Position numbers and translations under genes: made by a program
The notes under the pieces: model-generated
Database searches by the model: none
The model's input: the letters and a program-made list of their open reading frames with translations, nothing else
What the model was told of the DNA's origin: nothing
Assembly (NCBI RefSeq): GCF_024198215.1
Contig: NZ_JAKCFA010000002.1
Location: forward strand, 124,001 to 188,000
Reading direction: 5' to 3'
Source: Myxococcus qinghaiensis
GTDB lineage: Bacteria; Myxococcota; Myxococcia; Myxococcales; Myxococcaceae
DNA length: 64,000 nt
In this document: positions 59,288 through 64,000 of the stretch, piece by piece
Layout of the letters: each line of letters begins with the position of its first letter
How positions within the stretch are numbered: the first letter of the stretch is position 1

Positions 59288-59695
59288 ATGTCGGGTGAGT
59301 CCCCCACCTCCTCTTCACCTTCGGCCCTTCGCTGGATTCCCGTACGGGGAGACAGCATGTGGCCGTCGTTGCGGGCAGGGGACTTCGCCGGGGTGGAGCC
59401 GCTGTCAGGTGAGCCTCGGCCGGGTGAGGTGGTGCTGGCGCGGTTCGACGGCGCGCTCGTCCTGCACCGGGTCCGCGCGGCGGGCGAGGGCGTGCTGTCG
59501 CTGCGCGGGGACAATGCGCCGGCCGAGGATCCTCCGATTCCGGCGTCGCGCATCCTCGGGCGCGTGACGTGTGTCCGGCGGGGTGCGGTGGAGCTGGGCG
59601 CGGAGTGGGACCGGGGGCCGTCGCGGCTGGGACGGGTGCGCGCGGTGGTGCGGGGCAGGGTGGCGCGGTGGCTGGGACGGGGAGGGCAGCCATGA
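59288..59695 (+). CDS. S26-type signal peptidase-like protein, Ser/His type
   Basis: A 135-residue protein. The nucleophile Ser23 is in GDSMWPSL and the usual GDN box is SLRGDN (Asp75). The second catalytic position reads VLHRV, with His60 where bacterial type I signal peptidases have Lys, so it looks like the Ser/His form of ER-type and archaeal enzymes. No transmembrane helix is seen, which suggests it acts in the cytoplasm or on a tethered substrate. It overlaps the PqqD-like gene by four bases. Confidence 0.88.
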   Translation: MSGESPTSSSPSALRWIPVRGDSMWPSLRAGDFAGVEPLSGEPRPGEVVLARFDGALVLHRVRAAGEGVLSLRGDNAPAEDPPIPASRILGRVTCVRRGAVELGAEWDRGPSRLGRVRAVVRGRVARWLGRGGQP

Positions 59696-59988
59696 GCGGC
59701 GACTTCCCGGCGGACCACCTTCCTCGGCGACGGGTGGGTGCGGAGGGCCAGCGCTTCGGCGCGGACTATCTGCTGCTGGACGCGGAGGGGCGCACGTTGC
59801 GCGGCCTCAACGCGACGGCGGTGCGAATCTGGGAGCTCAGTGACGGGACGCGCTCGGCGCGCTCGGTGGCCGAGGTCGTGGCCCGCGAGTTCTCGATGGA
59901 CGTGGGGCAGGTGCTCACGGACACGTTGCGGTTTCTCACGGACCTGGCCCGCCTGGGCCTGGTCGACGAGCTTCAGGAGGTACGGTGA
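59692..59988 (+). CDS. PqqD-like peptide-recognition protein
   Basis: A 98-residue protein with the PqqD/RRE pattern: FGADYLLLDAEGRTLRGLNATAVRIWELSDG, then helices to a Leu/Val-rich end (LTDLARLGLV). PqqD-like proteins bind leader peptides of ribosomally made, modified peptides and present them to enzymes. It lies directly between an S26 peptidase and a lipoprotein, with start-stop overlaps on both sides, and the candidate peptide gene is four genes along. Confidence 0.9.
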   Translation: MSGDFPADHLPRRRVGAEGQRFGADYLLLDAEGRTLRGLNATAVRIWELSDGTRSARSVAEVVAREFSMDVGQVLTDTLRFLTDLARLGLVDELQEVR

Positions 59989-60530
59989 TGCGAGCGCGCA
60001 TTGCAGGCGTTTCGGCGGCGGCGCTGCTGCTGACGGCCTGTACGGAGGGCGGTATCTCGCCCCGGGTGTTCGACTGGACGGATGCACCTGCTGGTGGGGG
60101 GATGCCCGTCGTGGAGCCCGTCTCGCCGACGGACGTGCTGGGCGAGGAGAGCGAGGCCGCCCGGCCTCCGGCCCCGGACGCCGTCGCGGAGGGCGAGCCG
60201 ATGCCCGCGCCTGTCTCCGGACGCGCGGAGGTGGTGGGGCTGGACGCCCGCGGCCTGTCGGACGTTTCCCAGGTGGACGTGGACCTGACGGTGAGCGGGG
60301 TGAACGGCAAGGGTCGCGTGGAGGTCGAGTTCGTGTCGCCCTCCGGCCATCCCTACGAGCGACGCACCTCCGTGGTGGAGGCGAAGCCGGAGGTGACTCG
60401 CACCGTGCGCTTCTCCCTGCCCGTGGCCGGGACGACGGTGGCCACCTCCGGCATGAGCGGCACGTGGCTGGTTCGCTTCTCTCTCGACGGCGCGCCGCTG
60501 ACCACGGCCGCCTTCACCCTGGAGCCGTGA
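59988..60530 (+). CDS. Lipoprotein in the peptide locus
   Basis: A 180-residue protein with lipobox LTAC (Cys18). Most of the protein after a Pro/Glu-rich linker (about 30-75) is a beta-sandwich (VSQVDVDLTVSGVNGKGRVEVEFVSP, TGTWLVRFSLDG-like), similar to proteins that act together with secreted partners. Its ATG overlaps the PqqD-like stop by one base. A role at the envelope in secreting or displaying the peptide is plausible but unproven. Confidence 0.8.
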   Translation: MRARIAGVSAAALLLTACTEGGISPRVFDWTDAPAGGGMPVVEPVSPTDVLGEESEAARPPAPDAVAEGEPMPAPVSGRAEVVGLDARGLSDVSQVDVDLTVSGVNGKGRVEVEFVSPSGHPYERRTSVVEAKPEVTRTVRFSLPVAGTTVATSGMSGTWLVRFSLDGAPLTTAAFTLEP

Positions 60531-60546
60531 TTTGAGGCCCGCCGAC

Positions 60547-63500
60547 ATGATGCCCGTGAACGCCCGCCTCGCCGCGCTCTTCGCGGTCCTCGTCCTTCCC
60601 TCCGCCGCGCTGGCCCAGAGCACGACGCGCGCCGCCGTCTTCACGACGCTCGCGGAGCCAGGCGAGACGCAGGCGACCGTGGTGATGGACGAGGTCTCCG
60701 AGCTGCGCGTCCAGGTGCGCAACAACACCCGGAGCACGTCGCCGCAGTTCCGTCCCATCAACCAGGTGACGTTCGTCCTGCCCACCGGCTACACGCTGCT
60801 GGAGAGCCCGGCCCCCGCCGGCTGGGTGGCGGACCACTTCATCACCGCGCGACAGGTGACGTACAACATCCCGGTCAACTGCGCGCTGGCGGACGCCGGC
60901 CTGATGCAGGACCAGACGGCGACCTTCACCCTGCGGATGATTCCACAGGTGGGCACCACGAACGCCGCGGACCAGCGGTTCACGACGCTGACGGCCTACG
61001 AGGCCTGCGGAAACCTTTCCTTCGCCACGAACCGGACGACGGACGCGGCGGAGTGGCGGCGCGTGGGGTTGTCCACGCGGATCGACATCCAGCCTCGGGT
61101 GCTGCCCGTGGGCGACGACGTCACCGCGCGCCTCGTCATCGAGAACCGCACCAGTCAGGCGGCCACGCAGAACAACATCACGGCGGAAGGCCCCAGCACT
61201 GGCGCGGGTGGTGTCTCGTTCGAGGTCGTCGAGCTCCAACCCGCCAACTTCATGGTGAACCTTCCGGTGCGAGGCGCGGGCATCCTCTCCGCGCGCGCCA
61301 CCACCCAGACGGGCGGGACGATGGTGGCCAGCGTGCGCGCCACCAACGCGAACGGCTCGCTCACCTCCGCCGTGGCGGACAGCCCCATGGTCAACGTGGG
61401 CGTGCTCGCCGCCTCCGCTGACGTGGACAGCGTCCAGGCCTTCACGGGCGAAGCCGTGCGGCTGCGCCTGAGCGTCACCAACACGTCCACCACCGCGTCC
61501 TATCTGAACGTGACGCCCCGGGCTCCCATCCTCGTGGGCACCGCCGTGGCGACGCTGACCTCGGGCCCCAGCCCCGCCAGCGTGCCGCGCCTGGGCCCGG
61601 GAGCCTCCGCGCACTTCGTCTGGACGTACACCGTCACCGGCGCCGAGTTCTCCTCGTATGCCTTCAATGTGCAGGCGGACGCGACGTTGAACGGGAGCGC
61701 CGCGACGACGCAGGTGGTGCGCTCGCGGGAAGGCCGCATCGTGGCGCATCGCCTGAGGGTGAGTCCGTCCGTGCTGGTGCCGGGTACGCCCAACCAGGCC
61801 GTGGTCTACACCGTGCAGAACCGGGGAGCGCTGCCGCTCGATGAAGTCACGCTGTTCCGGCCCGCGGTGAATTTCTTCACGGTCGGCGTCAACCCGACGG
61901 CCCCCACGGGTTGGTCGGTGGCGAGCAACACGGCGAGCTTCACCTGGACGGCGAACAACAATGCCGCGCGCATCATGCCCAACCAGGAGCGCGCCTTCAC
62001 GGTGACGTACTCCAGCGTCGGCAATGTGGCCGCGCCCACGACGTTCCGTCATCGGATGCACCTGCCCCTCGCGTATGCGTCCAACTCGGCCGCGCGCATC
62101 GAGGCGCCGGTGACCCTTGCCACGGGCACCGCGCCGGAGGTCGAGCGCCTCACCGCGGTGGCTCGAGATGGGAGTGTGACGGTGACGTGGGACAACCCCG
62201 CCACGCACAACGGCGTGCTGGTGCTTCGCACCGCCGGGGCCGCGCCCAACACCTTGCCCGTGGCCGGACGGACCTATGCCGCCGGGTCGACGCTAGGCAA
62301 CGCCACCGTCGTCGCCTCCGAGAGCTTCAGCTCGACGACCTCCGTCACCGACACCACCGTGACCAACGGCACCACGTACCAGTACCGGGTGTTCAACACG
62401 GATGATGTGGGACGGTACTCTCCGGGCAGCCGGCCCTCGGCCTCCGCAGCGCTTATCGCGACGCCCCAGGCCCGCGTCGGCGCCGCGCCGCTGTGGTGCT
62501 ACTCGGTGGGCCTGGATGCGCGCCTCCAGCCCATCACCGAGCTGGGCATGGGCATCTCCAGCTCCTACAACAACTCGGTCGTCGCCAACCTCACCAACGT
62601 CACCACGCCCTCGGCCGACGGCGCCGAGCGCTGGCGTCCGCTTCCGCTGGCGGGCCTCATCGGCAGCCGCTTCCCCGTGGTGCCGCTCAGCGGCCTGGCC
62701 GGGCAGTACATCCTCACCGCCGACCAGACGGGCGTGGCCTACGCCATCAACGCGACCACTGGCACGGTGCTGTGGCGCTGGGACAACACCGGCGCGCCCA
62801 TTGGCATCATCCAGTCCTTCCCCGTGACGCAGCTCCACGACTACGCGAACCCCGCGTACAAGGCCGCGCGGCCGAACGTGGACCTGGTGTTCTTCGCGAC
62901 GCGGCTGGCGAACCCGGCCCTCAATCGCGTTGTGGCGCTCAACGCCCGGACGGGCACGCCGGTCTTCACCTATCAGCCCGGAGACCTGGGCATGGTGAGT
63001 GGCGGCATGGTGGTCGACTACACCACCAATCGCCTCTTCATCGGCTCGAAGACGCATGGTGGCTCCACGGCCTCGCTCCGCGTCCTGAACACGCTGACAG
63101 GTACGGAGGTGGCGCGGCTGTCGCTCGGTGACCTGGACCACAGCCTGGTGCGCAATGCCGTGGCGAATCAGATCTTCGCGACCAACAGCGACGGCGTGGT
63201 GCACGCCATCGACGCGGGCACCCTGGCGCCCGTGTGGAATGTGAATGTGGGCACGCGCCCCTCGCCGAGTACGCCCGCGTTCACCAGCTTCGTGCGTCCC
63301 CTGGGCGGCGGCTTCGTGGCCAGCCTCGCCAGCGGCCAGGTCGCTTTCTGGGACTACACGACGGCCGGGGCGACCGCGCCCTCGCAGGTGTGGACCACGC
63401 CCATCGCGAATCCGTCAGGCACCTTCACCCTCAACACCGCCGGCGTCGTCCGCATCTACGTGGGCAGCTCCGATGGGAAGGTGCACCAGTTGGAGATGAT

Positions 63501-63639
63501 TGGCGGCGTGGACTCGCGACAGGTGTCCATTGGCGCCGCACAGCTCATCGGCACTCCGACCGTCGACAACACCGTCTCCCGACTGCATGTGGGCTCTCAG
63601 GACGGCCGCATCTGCGCCTTCCCGGTACCGTTCCCGTGA
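60547..63639 (+). CDS. Secreted FN3 and PQQ-propeller protein
   Basis: A 1030-residue exported protein. I chose ATG 60547, giving a signal peptide MMPVNARLAALFAVLVLPSAALA; a TTG at 60532 is possible. The first 520 residues are repeats of Ig-like/DUF11-type beta domains (TTEAVRLRLSVTNTSTTASYLNV kind). A fibronectin type III domain follows (PEVERLTAVARDGSVTVTWDNP). The last 380 residues form a PQQ-like beta-propeller with repeats such as AINATTGTVLWRWDN, VVALNARTGTPVFTYQPG and HAIDAGTLAPVWNVNVG. It overlaps the small peptide gene by four bases and is likely the largest surface-exposed product of the locus. Confidence 0.88.
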   Translation: MMPVNARLAALFAVLVLPSAALAQSTTRAAVFTTLAEPGETQATVVMDEVSELRVQVRNNTRSTSPQFRPINQVTFVLPTGYTLLESPAPAGWVADHFITARQVTYNIPVNCALADAGLMQDQTATFTLRMIPQVGTTNAADQRFTTLTAYEACGNLSFATNRTTDAAEWRRVGLSTRIDIQPRVLPVGDDVTARLVIENRTSQAATQNNITAEGPSTGAGGVSFEVVELQPANFMVNLPVRGAGILSARATTQTGGTMVASVRATNANGSLTSAVADSPMVNVGVLAASADVDSVQAFTGEAVRLRLSVTNTSTTASYLNVTPRAPILVGTAVATLTSGPSPASVPRLGPGASAHFVWTYTVTGAEFSSYAFNVQADATLNGSAATTQVVRSREGRIVAHRLRVSPSVLVPGTPNQAVVYTVQNRGALPLDEVTLFRPAVNFFTVGVNPTAPTGWSVASNTASFTWTANNNAARIMPNQERAFTVTYSSVGNVAAPTTFRHRMHLPLAYASNSAARIEAPVTLATGTAPEVERLTAVARDGSVTVTWDNPATHNGVLVLRTAGAAPNTLPVAGRTYAAGSTLGNATVVASESFSSTTSVTDTTVTNGTTYQYRVFNTDDVGRYSPGSRPSASAALIATPQARVGAAPLWCYSVGLDARLQPITELGMGISSSYNNSVVANLTNVTTPSADGAERWRPLPLAGLIGSRFPVVPLSGLAGQYILTADQTGVAYAINATTGTVLWRWDNTGAPIGIIQSFPVTQLHDYANPAYKAARPNVDLVFFATRLANPALNRVVALNARTGTPVFTYQPGDLGMVSGGMVVDYTTNRLFIGSKTHGGSTASLRVLNTLTGTEVARLSLGDLDHSLVRNAVANQIFATNSDGVVHAIDAGTLAPVWNVNVGTRPSPSTPAFTSFVRPLGGGFVASLASGQVAFWDYTTAGATAPSQVWTTPIANPSGTFTLNTAGVVRIYVGSSDGKVHQLEMIGGVDSRQVSIGAAQLIGTPTVDNTVSRLHVGSQDGRICAFPVPFP

Positions 63640-63815
63640 AAAATCCCTCGACTCCCTCGTCCTCTCCGTCGCCCACGACAGAGGCTCCTCGGGCCACTCC
63701 GGCCCAGGCCACTCCGCGCTACGAGGCTCCCGCCATCCTGTGGGAGCAGCCCTTCGTCGCGCTCGCGGCCATGTCCCAGTGCAACATCCCCGGCGAATCG
63801 GAGTGCACGCCCTGA
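63636..63815 (+). CDS. Candidate modified-peptide precursor, 59 residues
   Basis: A short gene from GTG 63636 that overlaps the propeller stop by four bases. The first 28 residues are Ser/Thr/Pro-rich. Then comes YEAPAI (residues 29-34), which fits the Y-x-x-P-x-[L/I] leader motif bound by PqqD-like proteins in lasso-peptide systems, followed by LWEQPFVALAAM and a C-terminal CNIPGESEC with Cys49 and Cys57. The gene order with a PqqD-like protein and a peptidase makes a ribosomally made, modified peptide likely. The class cannot be told because the tailoring enzymes lie outside the window. Confidence 0.6.
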   Translation: MKNPSTPSSSPSPTTEAPRATPAQATPRYEAPAILWEQPFVALAAMSQCNIPGESECTP

Positions 63816-64000
63816 ACGCGCCGGGAGCCGGCCCGTCCGGTCCCCAGCGCTCCGGCGGTTCCGACGGCTCCGACAGCTCTGGCGATGACGGCCTGGAGCT
63901 GTCCGGCCCGTGGCTCTCCATCGCCAGTTGGACGGTGGGCCTCGATGTCCCGGACGCCCGTGTCCGGGAGCTCTTGCACCGCTCCCTCTCGGGCTTCGTG
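63803..64000 (+). CDS. Start of next gene, cut by the window edge
   Basis: An open frame from GTG 63803, overlapping the last 13 bases of the peptide gene, runs to the window end for 66 codons. The first 35 residues are Gly/Ser/Asp-rich; then LELSGPWLSIASWTVGLDV begins what looks like a folded domain. Context suggests a modification enzyme or an HprK-like kinase of the kind found with PqqD-like proteins, but the visible part is too short to say. Confidence 0.45.
   Translation, partial: MHALNAPGAGPSGPQRSGGSDGSDSSGDDGLELSGPWLSIASWTVGLDVPDARVRELLHRSLSGFV

Noticed and set aside
1-64000. tRNA genes, CRISPR arrays, insertion sequences or prophage genes
   Set aside because: Gaps are short and show no cloverleaf, regularly spaced repeats, transposase motifs or phage proteins by eye. 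A tRNA or CRISPR finder would settle this.

Overview
The window is high-GC DNA from a myxobacterium, most likely Myxococcaceae (Myxococcus/Corallococcus/Pyxidicoccus-like). This rests on the GC-saturated third codon positions, the many lipoproteins, the dense eukaryotic-like Ser/Thr kinases, an FHA-containing sigma-54 activator, a DUF4331 protein, a di-heme oxidoreductase and an ftsB-diguanylate cyclase pair of the DmxA type. No rRNA, tRNA, CRISPR array, insertion sequence or prophage gene was seen.

Layout. 1-4.6 kb: end of a patatin-like protein, a Cys-rich secreted protein plus lipoprotein pair, and a DUF4382 lipoprotein on the minus strand with its own terminator. 4.8-22.9 kb: the most striking region. 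A minus-strand FHA/AAA+/Fis sigma-54 activator is divergent from seven tandem paralogous membrane Ser/Thr kinases (6285-22872). All seven share one cytoplasmic kinase domain and one transmembrane helix, but carry three kinds of extracytoplasmic part: two Cys-paired TPR-like units (kinases 1-3), a beta-rich domain I do not recognise (kinase 4), or that domain plus one Cys-paired TPR unit (kinases 5-7). The spacers before kinases 2 and 3 keep remnants of the activator's 5' end, so the array seems to have grown by duplication from the activator-kinase junction.

22.9-41 kb: a convergent TPR/DUF4331 operon, a GH13 amylase-type lipoprotein, small conserved proteins, a PHP phosphoesterase with a Gly/Arg-rich tail, an FmdB zinc ribbon with a Fis-like partner, a Fur-family regulator with a TlpA-like lipoprotein, ftsB overlapping a two-GAF diguanylate cyclase, a di-heme oxidoreductase, an RsmJ-like methyltransferase and a HAD-IG 5'-nucleotidase. 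A 43-bp AT-rich palindrome lies between the oxidoreductase and the methyltransferase.

41.2-59.2 kb: a tight operon of zinc-ribbon protein, predicted pseudokinase with PEGA domain and NarL-type response regulator; a paired active/inactive M16 peptidase set with a RluA pseudouridine synthase; envelope proteins; an MlaE-MlaF-MCE lipid transport locus with a good sigma-54 promoter before the MCE gene; a PfkB kinase, PilZ protein, metallophosphoesterase, lipoprotein, psd and hisS.

59.3-64 kb: an overlapping gene string of S26-type peptidase (ER-type Ser/His), PqqD-like protein, lipoprotein, secreted FN3/PQQ-propeller protein, a 59-residue peptide with a Y-x-x-P-x-I motif and two late cysteines, and the start of another gene cut by the window edge. 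This looks like a ribosomally made, modified peptide locus.
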